DNA of 32,520 nt from Candidatus Izemoplasma sp. (GCA_007117625.1 SKGE01000071.1:1-32520); one strand, 5' to 3'; shown: positions 12,508-21,081, counted from the stretch's first letter. The notes: generated by a model not told the origin, from the letters alone. Translations and numbers: made by a program.

Positions 12508-12615
12508 ACAAAAAAACCTCTTCTGTCTAACAACAAAAGAGGTCTATGAAGATCATAGGTCTTTTGTCTCGTCAGGATATTAAGCCTTCGCACCTGAGGT
12601 CTTAGACAGGGTTAT
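12508..12615 (-). ncRNA. Ribosomal protein L10 leader (rplJ leader) with attenuator terminator
   Basis: Minus strand terminator ACCTCTT...AAGAGGT + TTTTTTT (12510-12543); CTGTCTAA and TTAGACAG at the two ends can pair; lies directly upstream of rplJ-rplL. Confidence 0.88.
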
Positions 12616-12629
12616 TTAATTTTAATTTA

Positions 12630-13322
12630 TTACTTAAGTATTGCATCTGGGCTTAACTTTACGCCAGGGCCCATACTTGACGCAATTGAAATGTTTTGAA
12701 CGTAGACACCTTTTGCTGTTTGTGGTTTAATTTTCAGCATTGTGTCGTAAAAGGCACGAAGATTTTCTAATAGTTGTTGGCTATCAAATGAAACTCTACC
12801 GATGGTAACATGAATATTTGATGTTTTATCAACACGGTATTCAACTTTACCAGCTTTGATGTCTTCAACAGCTTTTTTAACATCCATTGTAACAGTTCCG
12901 GTTTTTGGATTTGGCATAAGTCCTTTTGGACCTAGCGTACGACCAAGTTTACCAACCTTCGCCATCATATTCGGTGTTGCAACGACTGTTTCGAAATCAG
13001 TCCATCCACCGAGTACTTTGTCAACGAGTTCATCCTCACCAACATAATCAGCACCAGCTTCTTCGGCTTCTTTCGCTTTATCTCCCGTTGCGAATACAAG
13101 AACACGTTTGGTTTTCCCTGTACCGTGTGGCAATACAATTGCTCCACGCAGGTTTTGATCAGCTTTACGTGGATCAACGTTTAAACGAATCGCGCATTCG
13201 ACGGCAGCATCAAAGTTTTCAAATGAAATCTTCTTTACCAATTCAATTGCTTCTGCAGCTGCGTAACGTTTTTCTCTATCGATTTGTTCTAATGCAGCTT
13301 TAAATTTCTTTCCTTTGGCCAT
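12630..13322 (-). CDS. rplA: 50S ribosomal protein L1
   Basis: ORF extended upstream in the track; true start [18 protein letters not shown] at 13322 with AGGAGGTAAAATC RBS. Confidence 0.98.
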   Translation of the reverse strand: MAKGKKFKAALEQIDREKRYAAAEAIELVKKISFENFDAAVECAIRLNVDPRKADQNLRGAIVLPHGTGKTKRVLVFATGDKAKEAEEAGADYVGEDELVDKVLGGWTDFETVVATPNMMAKVGKLGRTLGPKGLMPNPKTGTVTMDVKKAVEDIKAGKVEYRVDKTSNIHVTIGRVSFDSQQLLENLRAFYDTMLKIKPQTAKGVYVQNISIASSMGPGVKLSPDAILK

Positions 13323-13339
13323 GATTTTACCTCCTAAAT

Positions 13340-13364
13340 GTGGTCTAACGGAATCTCCTCCCAC
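13340..13364 (-). promoter_or_regulatory. Candidate second L1-binding operator, upstream of rplA
   Basis: Minus strand GTGGGAGGAGATTCCGTTAGACCAC; shares GTGGGAGGA...GTTA/GATTA...CCACAT with the rplK leader element. Confidence 0.7.
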
Positions 13365-13392
13365 AAATAGTTGTATGAAAACAACTAATTGC

Positions 13393-13818
13393 TTAGTCCT
13401 TAATGACGATTCCCATGTTTCTTGCAGATCCTGCAATGATATTCATTGCAGCTTCAATGTCGTTCGCATTGAGATCTGGCATTTTGATTTCAGCTATTTC
13501 ACGTAATTGATCACGTGTAACTGAACCCACCTTTTCTTTCAAAGGATTTCCTGATCCTTTTTTAATACCAGCTGCTTTGATTAATAAATCTGCTGCTGGT
13601 GGTGTTTTCGTTATAAAAGTGAATGAACGATCTGAGTAAACCGTGATAACTACAGGGATAACTGACCCCATTTTATCTTTGGTTTTGTCGTTGAATTTTG
13701 TACAAAATTCTTGAATGTTCACACCTGCTTGTCCGAGTGCTGGTCCAACTGGTGGAGCTGGATTTGCTCGTCCTGCAGGAATCTGCAATTTTACAACGGT
13801 CTTAACTTCTTTAGCCAC
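13393..13818 (-). CDS. rplK: 50S ribosomal protein L11 (GTG start)
   Basis: [46 protein letters not shown] 8 nt before GTG GCT AAA. Confidence 0.98.
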   Translation of the reverse strand: MAKEVKTVVKLQIPAGRANPAPPVGPALGQAGVNIQEFCTKFNDKTKDKMGSVIPVVITVYSDRSFTFITKTPPAADLLIKAAGIKKGSGNPLKEKVGSVTRDQLREIAEIKMPDLNANDIEAAMNIIAGSARNMGIVIKD

Positions 13819-13844
13819 GATAGACACCTCCTCTTAGTCGTGAT

Positions 13845-13875
13845 GTGGTAATCAGATACTTTCGTATCCTCCCAC
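13845..13875 (-). promoter_or_regulatory. L1-binding operator in the rplK-rplA leader
   Basis: Minus strand GTGG GAGGATACGAAAGTATCTGATTA CCAC: outer GTGG/CCAC stem and inner GATAC-GAAA-GTATC hairpin. Confidence 0.78.
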
Positions 13876-13909
13876 TCTTAAAAATCGCATGGTTTTAGCA
13901 CGCCTTGCT

Positions 13910-13938
13910 ATTATATACGATTGATACTGTAGTGTCAA
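13910..13938 (-). promoter_or_regulatory. Consensus promoter for rplK-rplA (TTGACA-17-TATAAT)
   Basis: Minus strand TTGACA (13933-13938), CTACAGTATCAATCGTA (17 nt), TATAAT (13910-13915). Confidence 0.93.
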
Positions 13939-13949
13939 GTTAAAACAAT

Positions 13950-13977
13950 AAAAACAGGAATGTCTACAACACTCCTG
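13950..13977 (-). terminator. Terminator after nusG
   Basis: Minus strand CAGGAGTG-TTGTAGA-CATTCCTG (8 bp, one G-U) followed by TTTTT. Confidence 0.85.
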
Positions 13978-13983
13978 GTTTTC

Positions 13984-14532
13984 TTATATTGTTTCGATTT
14001 CATCAAATTGAAGTTCTGCAGGTGTCTGTCTACCAAACATCTCAACTAACACAGTAACTTCAGCTTTTTCAGCATCGATAGAATCTACTACGCCGATTTG
14101 ATTGGCGAACGGTCCAACTGTAACACGAACTCGGTCTCCCACTTTAACATCAATGGTAGGTGTTTGTAATAACCCAACACGTTTTAAAATTGGATTAATT
14201 TCATCGGGAGGTAAAGGAATTGGCTTTGTTCCACCACCACTACTTCCTAAGAATCCAGTAACACCCGGCGTGTTTCTGACAACAAACCATGAATCATCCG
14301 TGACAACGAGTTCGATAAACACATATCCTGGATAAATCTTAACTAACTTTTCTTTTGTAGAACCATCTGATTTCTTTTCTAAGCGAATCTCTTCTGGGAT
14401 AACCACTTGAAAAATCAAGTCTTCCATTTGCATGGATTCAATACGACGTTCTAAGTTAATTTTAACAGAATTTTCTAAACCAGAATAGGTTTGTACGACA
14501 TACCAACGTTTCTCTGGGAGTTGCTCAGCCAT
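13984..14532 (-). CDS. nusG: Transcription termination/antitermination factor NusG
   Basis: 182 aa; EKRWYVVQTYSGLENSVKINLERR and KOW motif VGDRVRVTVGPFANQIG. Confidence 0.98.
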   Translation of the reverse strand: MAEQLPEKRWYVVQTYSGLENSVKINLERRIESMQMEDLIFQVVIPEEIRLEKKSDGSTKEKLVKIYPGYVFIELVVTDDSWFVVRNTPGVTGFLGSSGGGTKPIPLPPDEINPILKRVGLLQTPTIDVKVGDRVRVTVGPFANQIGVVDSIDAEKAEVTVLVEMFGRQTPAELQFDEIETI

Positions 14533-14953
14533 TGTTTACACCGATTAACCAAGAAAATATTGGATTGAAGATCGCATCATAAATAACAAAAATTAATCCT
14601 AAGAACAGGATAAATCCTAAAACACGTCCAGAATGATTTAACATTTTCTCTCTTGTTGGCCATGATACACGATTCATCTCTTTAAATCCTGGTATCATAA
14701 ATGGTAAGAGGGCATAAAGTACAGCACCTGCTCCCACTAAGATAATCAAGATTGAGAACAGTTGAATACGTAATGGGGTACTAAAAATAGCCCAATCCGT
14801 TCTTGTAATTTCAAGTACACGCGCTTCATAAATATAAACGCCTAATAGTAAAACAAGTAATCCAACAAATGCCAACAGCATACCTTCAAATGGGTATTCT
14901 GTTTTTAAAATTTCCATAACCTTACTTGTCTTTTTTTCTTCTTTTTTCGCCAT
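14525..14953 (-). CDS. secE: Preprotein translocase subunit SecE, three-TM form
   Basis: MAKKEEKK start at 14953 with AGGAGCGAT RBS; SecE core FKEMNRVSWPTREKML + C-terminal TM, preceded by two further hydrophobic segments; between rpmG and nusG. Confidence 0.93.
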   Translation of the reverse strand: MAKKEEKKTSKVMEILKTEYPFEGMLLAFVGLLVLLLGVYIYEARVLEITRTDWAIFSTPLRIQLFSILIILVGAGAVLYALLPFMIPGFKEMNRVSWPTREKMLNHSGRVLGFILFLGLIFVIYDAIFNPIFSWLIGVNNG

Positions 14954-14963
14954 AGTATCGCTC

Positions 14964-15110
14964 CTATTTACTCTCTTTATGGGTCGTATGTGCATTACAC
15001 TTTTTACAAAACTTTTTCATAACAAGTCTTTCTTTACTATCCTTATGTTTTAATGCCGAATAATTTCTAGAAAGACAAGCTTCACATATTAATATTACTT
15101 TTTTTCTCAT
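14964..15110 (-). CDS. rpmG: 50S ribosomal protein L33, zinc-ribbon (C+) type
   Basis: Absent from the ORF track. Translation [48 protein letters not shown] (48 aa) with CxxC...CxxC; conserved rpmG-secE-nusG order. Confidence 0.96.
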   Translation of the reverse strand: MRKKVILICEACLSRNYSALKHKDSKERLVMKKFCKKCNAHTTHKESK

Positions 15111-15134
15111 TACACCACAACCTTGCAAATATAT

Positions 15135-15163
15135 AATGTACCAAAAAGGGGTGCTTTTGTCAA
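15135..15163 (-). promoter_or_regulatory. Promoter for rpmG-secE-nusG (TTGACA-17-TACATT)
   Basis: Minus strand TTGACA (15158-15163), 17 nt, TACATT (15135-15140). Confidence 0.75.
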
Positions 15164-15166
15164 GGT

Positions 15167-15712
15167 TTAGTCCTTGAAATGCACACGAATTTTGGCCTTT
15201 GCACGATGCAGCGAATTATAAACAACTTTTGTTGAAACATTCAATGATTTAGAAATCATATCAACTGCACAGTTTTTTACTTCTCTTAATATATAAACAC
15301 GATATTCCAATTCTGTCAAAATATTTCTCATATCTTTCAAATATGCGTAATAGTATGCAGAGTTTTCATGCACTCTATGATTGTTCTCTTTAATTTCTTG
15401 ATAGTGTATCACTTGCATATGTTTACGACTCTTTAATGTTCTTATTGTACTGATTAGATATCTTTCCAAATTTTGCTCAAAATATCGTGTAAATGTTTTA
15501 TTGAATGATGGATTAAATGCGAGTAAAGACTTATGCAAAATAATCAATCCTTCTTGGTATAAATCATCATACATATACGCAAGGTTAAACTTATGAATCT
15601 TTTTCGAAATAAATCGACTGTATTTATCAACCATTATCTTAAAACATTCGTCATGACCCTCTTGCATCAAAGCGATGATTTCATAATCGTTTAATGGTTG
15701 ATAACTATTCAT
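15167..15712 (-). CDS. Sigma-70 family RNA polymerase sigma factor, SigH-like
   Basis: 181 aa; region 2-like [22 protein letters not shown]...[15 protein letters not shown], region 4-like [28 protein letters not shown]; same position as Bacillus sigH (rlmB...sigH-rpmG-secE). Confidence 0.82.
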   Translation of the reverse strand: MNSYQPLNDYEIIALMQEGHDECFKIMVDKYSRFISKKIHKFNLAYMYDDLYQEGLIILHKSLLAFNPSFNKTFTRYFEQNLERYLISTIRTLKSRKHMQVIHYQEIKENNHRVHENSAYYYAYLKDMRNILTELEYRVYILREVKNCAVDMISKSLNVSTKVVYNSLHRAKAKIRVHFKD

Positions 15713-16419
15713 TATGTTTTTCGCCTCCGCATAATATCATGTAAAACAATGCCACAGCTTACACTTACATTTAGACTGTTGACATGTCCGACCATTGGTA
15801 TTTTAACTAAGTAATCGCAGTTTTCTTTGACTAGGCGGTGTAATCCTTTGCCCTCGCTTCCAAACACTACACATAAGTCTAGATCAGCTTGAATGTAGTC
15901 TAAATTATGCTTGGTGTTAGCATCGGTTCCGACAATCCAAACATCGTGTTCTTGTAAGGTTTTGATCGCTTGATTGAGATTTGTTACTTCGATTATTTTT
16001 ACATACTCTATCGCGCCCGTTGAAACTTTTACAACTGTCGAGTTAATGGAAACACTGCGGTGTTTAGGAACAATAACCCCTGTGACAGCGAATGCATCCG
16101 CACTTCGTAAAACGGCGCCTAAATTATGTGGATCCTCAATAGAATCTAACATCACAAATAGTTTTTTACCTCGTTTTTTCAACACATCTGTTAGTTTGAG
16201 TGAATGATATGAATCAACTTTTGCACCAATGCCTTGATGACCTGTAGGGAGTTTTTTATGGATTTCATTTTTTGATAGGAAACGGGTTGGAATTGCATCG
16301 AGTATTTTTTTATCTAAAAAGTCAAAATGTTGTTTTTCTAACACATACAGTTCATGGATGGTTCTCCCTGACTTTAAAGCTTCTCTCACAGCATTTTTAC
16401 CATGGATTATTATCGACAT
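15712..16419 (-). CDS. rlmB: 23S rRNA (guanosine-2'-O-)-methyltransferase RlmB (TrmH/SpoU family)
   Basis: 235 aa; ...LDSIEDPHNLGAVLRSADAF..., VFGSEGKGLHRLVKENCDYLVKIPMVGHVNSLNVSVS knot motifs. Confidence 0.95.
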   Translation of the reverse strand: MSIIIHGKNAVREALKSGRTIHELYVLEKQHFDFLDKKILDAIPTRFLSKNEIHKKLPTGHQGIGAKVDSYHSLKLTDVLKKRGKKLFVMLDSIEDPHNLGAVLRSADAFAVTGVIVPKHRSVSINSTVVKVSTGAIEYVKIIEVTNLNQAIKTLQEHDVWIVGTDANTKHNLDYIQADLDLCVVFGSEGKGLHRLVKENCDYLVKIPMVGHVNSLNVSVSCGIVLHDIMRRRKT

Positions 16420-16490
16420 AGCATCATCCTCAATTCTATTCTATCATAACTATGAAGCTCACAACTTGATATAATCACTATGTTTTTTAC

Positions 16491-16859
16491 CTAATCGTTT
16501 TCAGTGATGATTATTTCAAAAAGTGCTTTAACACGTGAATGATTCTTTTGTAGGTGTAAATAGCCAAAGAGTGCTTCTAATCCAGTAGCATGCTGGTAAG
16601 TTTGAAGGTTCACGTTACGTGCTTTTCTAGTTAATTTTCCATTTCTTCCGCGCTTTACTACTGCGAGTTCATTAGAACTAAGATGCGGTTCTATGACCCG
16701 CAATGCATCTGCTTGACCCTGAGCGCACGTTAATGAGACTGTCTCTTGATGCAGTGCACCGACTTTGACTTCTTTATTTTCAAGTAAATATTCTCGTACC
16801 ATGAGCTCAAAGATAGCATCTCCGATATAGGCTAGCGTTTGTCCATTGTGTGATATCAT
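16491..16859 (-). CDS. mrnC: Mini-ribonuclease 3 (Mini-III)
   Basis: 122 aa; LAYIGDAIFELMVREYLL RNase III-like signature; overlaps cysS stop. Confidence 0.93.
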   Translation of the reverse strand: MISHNGQTLAYIGDAIFELMVREYLLENKEVKVGALHQETVSLTCAQGQADALRVIEPHLSSNELAVVKRGRNGKLTRKARNVNLQTYQHATGLEALFGYLHLQKNHSRVKALFEIIITEND

Positions 16860-18193
16860 TATAAAATACCTTTTTCTGAGAGTGTTTCTCTTAAGCGGTC
16901 CGCTTTTTCAAAGTTTTTATTTTTGCGAGCATCGGCCCATTCCATATAAATAGAACGTGTCGCTTTACTCATTCTTGAAACACGAGGATCTAAGCCGAGA
17001 ATTTCAAAGAATGTTGTGAATAATTTAACCGCTGCTAAAAGTTCATTTAAGGCATCTTTTTGACGTGTTTTTTGGTTGGTATACTTAACTAGATTTTGGA
17101 GTTCAGTAATGGCATTCGCGGTGTTGAAATCATTCGACATGGCTTCGATGAAATTATCCTCGATTTTCTTGAGCGGCTCATAAGCTTGAACTTTTTCATC
17201 AAGGTAATCTGCTAAATCAAGCTTATAAAATGCTTGTGTGTATGTGCGTTTTAGTTTTTCCCATTCATTGACATAGCTCGTAAGGAGCTCATCGGTATAA
17301 TTGATTGGACTGCGATAATAGGTTGATAAAGTGAATAAGCGAAATCCCATATAGTCATAGTCTAGATCTTTGACTAAAATATAATTCCCGTCGCTTTTTG
17401 ACATTTTTTTGTTGTCAATGTTTAAGAACCCATTGTGCATCCAGTAGTTTGCTATTTTATGATTGTGCAGAGCGTGGTTTTGGGCAATTTCATTTTCGTG
17501 ATGTGGGAACATTAAATCTGCACCACCACCATGGATATCTATTTTACCTCCAAATATATCTTCAATCATTGCGACACATTCGGTGTGCCAACCTGGGCGT
17601 CCTTCCCCCCAAGGTGACGGGTATTTAATCCCTTTATCAGTCTTTTTCCATAATGTGAAATCTAATGGGTTTTCTTTATTTTTATTGATTTCAATACGAG
17701 CACCTGAGGTTAAGTCATTGATGTTTCTTCCTGATAAAATACCGTAGTCTTCAACTTTACTCACTCTAAAGTAGACATCGCCATCAACTACATATGCATA
17801 GTCTCTATCGACGAGTTTTTCGATATAAGATATGATTGAGCTCATGTATTCCGTGACACGTGGTGCGAGATATTTTGTTGAACTGCCGACACGTTCTACG
17901 TCTTCGTAGAACGCTTTTATAAACTTTTCAGCAACTTCGAGCTCAGTTTTTTGGTCTTCAATAGCTTTGGTTATGATTTTATCATCAATATCTGTAAAGT
18001 TTGAAACGAAGTTAACTGTATAACCTAAATATTCAAAGAAGCGTCTCACAACATCAAAAAATATTACAGGACGGGCATTGCCAATCTGTATGTAGTTATA
18101 AACCGTTGGTCCGCAGACATAAATATTAACTGTATCTTTATGAATCGGTTTAAATGTTTCTAATTTATTTGTTAACGTGTTATGAATTTTCAT
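16859..18193 (-). CDS. cysS: Cysteinyl-tRNA synthetase
   Basis: 444 aa; YVCGPTVYNYIQIGNARPVIFFD, GRPGWHTECVAM, HGGGADLMFPHHENE, KKMSKSDGN. Confidence 0.98.
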   Translation of the reverse strand: MKIHNTLTNKLETFKPIHKDTVNIYVCGPTVYNYIQIGNARPVIFFDVVRRFFEYLGYTVNFVSNFTDIDDKIITKAIEDQKTELEVAEKFIKAFYEDVERVGSSTKYLAPRVTEYMSSIISYIEKLVDRDYAYVVDGDVYFRVSKVEDYGILSGRNINDLTSGARIEINKNKENPLDFTLWKKTDKGIKYPSPWGEGRPGWHTECVAMIEDIFGGKIDIHGGGADLMFPHHENEIAQNHALHNHKIANYWMHNGFLNIDNKKMSKSDGNYILVKDLDYDYMGFRLFTLSTYYRSPINYTDELLTSYVNEWEKLKRTYTQAFYKLDLADYLDEKVQAYEPLKKIEDNFIEAMSNDFNTANAITELQNLVKYTNQKTRQKDALNELLAAVKLFTTFFEILGLDPRVSRMSKATRSIYMEWADARKNKNFEKADRLRETLSEKGIL

Positions 18194-18278
18194 ATGATCA
18201 CCTTTTGCTATAATTTATCATACTTATTGTATCATAGGAGTCTGTTTACTTGAAATGATATTGTCTTCAAATGTCCCA

Positions 18279-18305
18279 CAAAAAAACAGGCCCTAGGCCT
18301 GTTTT
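18279..18305 (-). terminator. Terminator after csp
   Basis: Minus strand AAAACAGGCC-TAG-GGCCTGTTTT + T tract. Confidence 0.92.
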
Positions 18306-18319
18306 GCGTTTAAATTCAG

Positions 18320-18517
18320 TTAGACTTTTTCAACGTTTGATGCTTGAGGTCCACGATCACCTTCGGTAACTTCAAACTCAACTTCATCGCCTTCGTTCAA
18401 TGTTTTGAACCCTTCGGCATTAATTGCACTGTAATGAACAAAAATATCTTGTCCCTCTTCCGTAGTAATGAAGCCATAACCTTTTTCTGAATTAAACCAC
18501 TTAACTGTACCTTTCAT
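18320..18517 (-). CDS. Cold-shock domain protein
   Basis: 65 aa; [35 protein letters not shown]1/RNP2 motifs. Confidence 0.97.
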   Translation of the reverse strand: MKGTVKWFNSEKGYGFITTEEGQDIFVHYSAINAEGFKTLNEGDEVEFEVTEGDRGPQASNVEKV

Positions 18518-18553
18518 GTAAAAATAATTCTCCTTTTTTTCTTGATGTTATTG

Positions 18554-18582
18554 ATTATATACGATTTAAAGGGAAAATGCAA
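18554..18582 (-). promoter_or_regulatory. csp promoter (TTGCAT-17-TATAAT)
   Basis: Minus strand TTGCAT (18577-18582), 17 nt, TATAAT (18554-18559), just after gltX stop. Confidence 0.75.
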
Positions 18583-18600
18583 ATATTTTATCCCCTTCTA

Positions 18601-20025
18601 TTAGATTAAGCTTAAAGTTTTGTTTAAGCGCTCTTCAACAATCTCTTTCCCCATGATATGCATCATCTGCGGAAGGTCTGGTCCGTGCATCGCTCCGCTA
18701 ACAGAAATGCGGATTGGCATGAACAACATTTTTCCTTTCATTTTTTCAGCCTTACCTGCCTCTTTTATAGCGTTTTTAAGCGTTTCTGGCGTTAGGTCAT
18801 TCTGTGATTGTATGATTGTTTTAAACGTATTAACGAGTGCTTTTACACCCTCTTGTTGCATGAAAGATAATGCTTCACCTTCGATGCCAAAGGGCTGATC
18901 AAAGAAAGCATGATACAAATCAACAATTTCTTTGCCAAAACTTAATCGATCTTTAAATACTGAAACTAAACTATCAACCCAAGCTTCATCTTGATACTTT
19001 CCGATCTTTGCTTCATTAACAAATGGTTTGCATAGTGCAACAGTCTCATCATGAGTTTGTTGTTTAATGTAACGATTGTTGATGTATGCTAGTTTATCTT
19101 TATCAAACTTTGCTGGAGAAGTTGATAAACGGTTCTCATCAAATAAATCTATTAATGATTCCATAGGCTGTATTTCAGTTTCTGAGTCGGGACTAAATCC
19201 CAAAAGTGCAATGAAGTTAAACATTGCTTCAGGTAGATATCCAAGATTTTTATATTGGTCAATAAACTGAATAATTTCTGCATCGCGCTTTGATAACTTT
19301 TTGTTGTTTTCATTTACAATTAATGTCATATGTCCATAGGTGGGTTTTTCCCATGAAAACGCATCGAATATCATTAACTGTTTAGGCGTGTTAGTAATAT
19401 GGTCTTCCCCTCTTAGTACATGGGTGATTTTCATTAAATAATCGTCAATCGCACAAGCAAAGTTGTACGTTGGAATATTGTTTTGTTTCATGATTACCCA
19501 GTCACCAACATCTTCGCTTCTAAAGGTTACCTCACCTTTGACAATATCACTAAATGTATAGTTTGTTTTTTCTGGTACTTTAAAGCGAATCGTGTAAGGT
19601 TTATCTTGTTCAGGAGCGTGCAGACACTTCCGTGAGTAATGGAGTTGATCATCGCCGCGCGCAAGTTGTTTTTCTCTTTCTTCTGCAAGTTCTTCGGCAG
19701 TACAATAACATTTATATGCCAGTCCTTTTTCAAGTAAAATATTCGCATGTTTTTGATAAATATCTAAGCGCTCTAACTGTCGATATGGTCCGTAAGACCC
19801 TTCTTTATTCATTGACTCATCTGCTTCAATACCCAACCAACTAAGGTGTGCTAGCTGTGATTCTATGCCTGTTTCCACATTTCTAGCAATATCGGTATCT
19901 TCTATTCTTACAATGAATGTGCCATGATGTTTTTTGGCGTATAAGTAGTTAAATAATGCTGTTCTTGCATTCCCTATATGTAAATGGCCCGTTGGGCTGG
20001 GTGCGTAGCGTACACGTACATTCAT
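18601..20025 (-). CDS. gltX: Glutamyl-tRNA synthetase
   Basis: 474 aa; RYAPSPTGHLHIGNARTALFNYLYA, KLSKRDAEIIQF. Confidence 0.98.
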   Translation of the reverse strand: MNVRVRYAPSPTGHLHIGNARTALFNYLYAKKHHGTFIVRIEDTDIARNVETGIESQLAHLSWLGIEADESMNKEGSYGPYRQLERLDIYQKHANILLEKGLAYKCYCTAEELAEEREKQLARGDDQLHYSRKCLHAPEQDKPYTIRFKVPEKTNYTFSDIVKGEVTFRSEDVGDWVIMKQNNIPTYNFACAIDDYLMKITHVLRGEDHITNTPKQLMIFDAFSWEKPTYGHMTLIVNENNKKLSKRDAEIIQFIDQYKNLGYLPEAMFNFIALLGFSPDSETEIQPMESLIDLFDENRLSTSPAKFDKDKLAYINNRYIKQQTHDETVALCKPFVNEAKIGKYQDEAWVDSLVSVFKDRLSFGKEIVDLYHAFFDQPFGIEGEALSFMQQEGVKALVNTFKTIIQSQNDLTPETLKNAIKEAGKAEKMKGKMLFMPIRISVSGAMHGPDLPQMMHIMGKEIVEERLNKTLSLI

Positions 20026-20055
20026 AATATTAGCCTCCTTAAATGTTTCTTACTC

Positions 20056-20061
20056 ATTATA
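20056..20061 (-). promoter_or_regulatory. Possible gltX -10 element (TATAAT)
   Basis: Minus strand TACTATAATG between rpsI terminator and gltX; -35 (TTTTAA at 17 nt) is weak. Confidence 0.4.
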
Positions 20062-20093
20062 GTACTTTTTGATAGCTTTTAAAATGCTATGAA

Positions 20094-20120
20094 TAAAAAA
20101 AGCACAAAATTTGTGCTTTT
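20094..20120 (-). terminator. Terminator after rpsI
   Basis: Minus strand AAAAGCACAA-ATT-TTGTGCTTTT followed by TTT. Confidence 0.9.
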
Positions 20121-20124
20121 CATT

Positions 20125-20520
20125 TTAACGCTTGCTGAATTGTGGTGCACGACGTGCTTTTTTAAGACCGTATTTTTTACGTTCTACCGCACGAGGGTCA
20201 CGCGTAACTAATCCCGCTTCTTTTAGTAATGAGCGATAATCTGAGTTTACTTCAAGCAATGCACGTGTTAAACCGTGACGAATTGCTCCAGCTTGTCCAG
20301 AAATCCCTCCACCGTATACGTTAACAGTGATATCAAATGCTTTTTGAGTTTCGGTCAAATCCAGTGGTTGAGATACGTCCAATCGTGTTGCAGCAGATGG
20401 AATATATTCTTCAAATGTTCTTCCGTTGATCGTGAATTTCCCAGTACCCGCAGTTAAAATAACGCGAGCAATTGAGCTTTTTCTACGTCCGGTTCCTCGG
20501 TATATAACTTGTTTAGCCAT
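20125..20520 (-). CDS. rpsI: 30S ribosomal protein S9
   Basis: 131 aa; [14 protein letters not shown]..., C-terminus RRAPQFSKR. Confidence 0.99.
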   Translation of the reverse strand: MAKQVIYRGTGRRKSSIARVILTAGTGKFTINGRTFEEYIPSAATRLDVSQPLDLTETQKAFDITVNVYGGGISGQAGAIRHGLTRALLEVNSDYRSLLKEAGLVTRDPRAVERKKYGLKKARRAPQFSKR

Positions 20521-20531
20521 GTTGTAGCCTC

Positions 20532-20966
20532 CTAGCCTTTAAGCTCAATAGCTTCTGGCTTTTGAGCTTGATGTGGATGGTTTTCATCACCATACACATA
20601 AAGTTTTTTGAACATTTGTCGACCTAATTTTCCCTTAGGTAACATCCCTTTAACTGCAAATTCGACCATGCGCTCTGGATGTCTTTCGTTCATGGTTTTC
20701 GCATCTGTAACTCTTAGTCCACCTGGATATTGTGAATGCGTGTAATACTTCTTTTGTGACCATTTGTTCCCTGTTAATTCAACGTGTTTCGCGTTAATAA
20801 TTACCACGTAGTCTCCACAGTCTACGTGTGGTGTGAATGTCGGTTTATGTTTTCCGCGTAGATAGGTTGCCACTTCGGTTGATAAGCGCCCAAGTGTTTT
20901 CCCTTTTGCGTCAATAACATACCATTTACGTTCCACCGTTTGATTGTTTGCCATGTATGTTTTCAT
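20532..20966 (-). CDS. rplM: 50S ribosomal protein L13
   Basis: 144 aa; [54 protein letters not shown]. Confidence 0.99.
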   Translation of the reverse strand: MKTYMANNQTVERKWYVIDAKGKTLGRLSTEVATYLRGKHKPTFTPHVDCGDYVVIINAKHVELTGNKWSQKKYYTHSQYPGGLRVTDAKTMNERHPERMVEFAVKGMLPKGKLGRQMFKKLYVYGDENHPHQAQKPEAIELKG

Positions 20967-20973
20967 AGCTTAG

Positions 20974-21028
20974 CCTCCTAATTATATATCATTATAATTG
21001 GGCCTGGAGTTTGTAAAAATGTACCGTC
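20974..21028 (-). promoter_or_regulatory. Candidate L13 (rplM) leader able to sequester the SD
   Basis: Minus RNA CUCC(AGGCCC)AAUUAUA-AUGAUA-UAUAAUU(A)GGAGG; the leader CUCC can pair with the SD GGAG, capped by a 7-bp hairpin. Confidence 0.65.
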
Positions 21029-21032
21029 CTAT

Positions 21033-21061
21033 ATGATAGCTTAAATACACGTAAAAGTCAA
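21033..21061 (-). promoter_or_regulatory. Promoter for rplM-rpsI (TTGACT-17-TATCAT)
   Basis: Minus strand TTGACT (21056-21061), 17 nt, TATCAT (21033-21038). Confidence 0.82.
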
Positions 21062-21081
21062 ATAATTTATAACTGTTTTGT

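Noticed and set aside
12926-13303. 125-aa plus-strand ORF (and others such as 3528..3854, 8441..8785, 11659..12003)
   Set aside because: All are antisense to highly conserved CDS (rplA, rpoC, rpoB, rplL), have no recognizable domains and read like codon-bias shadows.
20026-20124. T-box or other riboswitch upstream of gltX
   Set aside because: Only ~100 nt between rpsI and gltX, occupied by the rpsI terminator and a -10; no room for or trace of a T-box.
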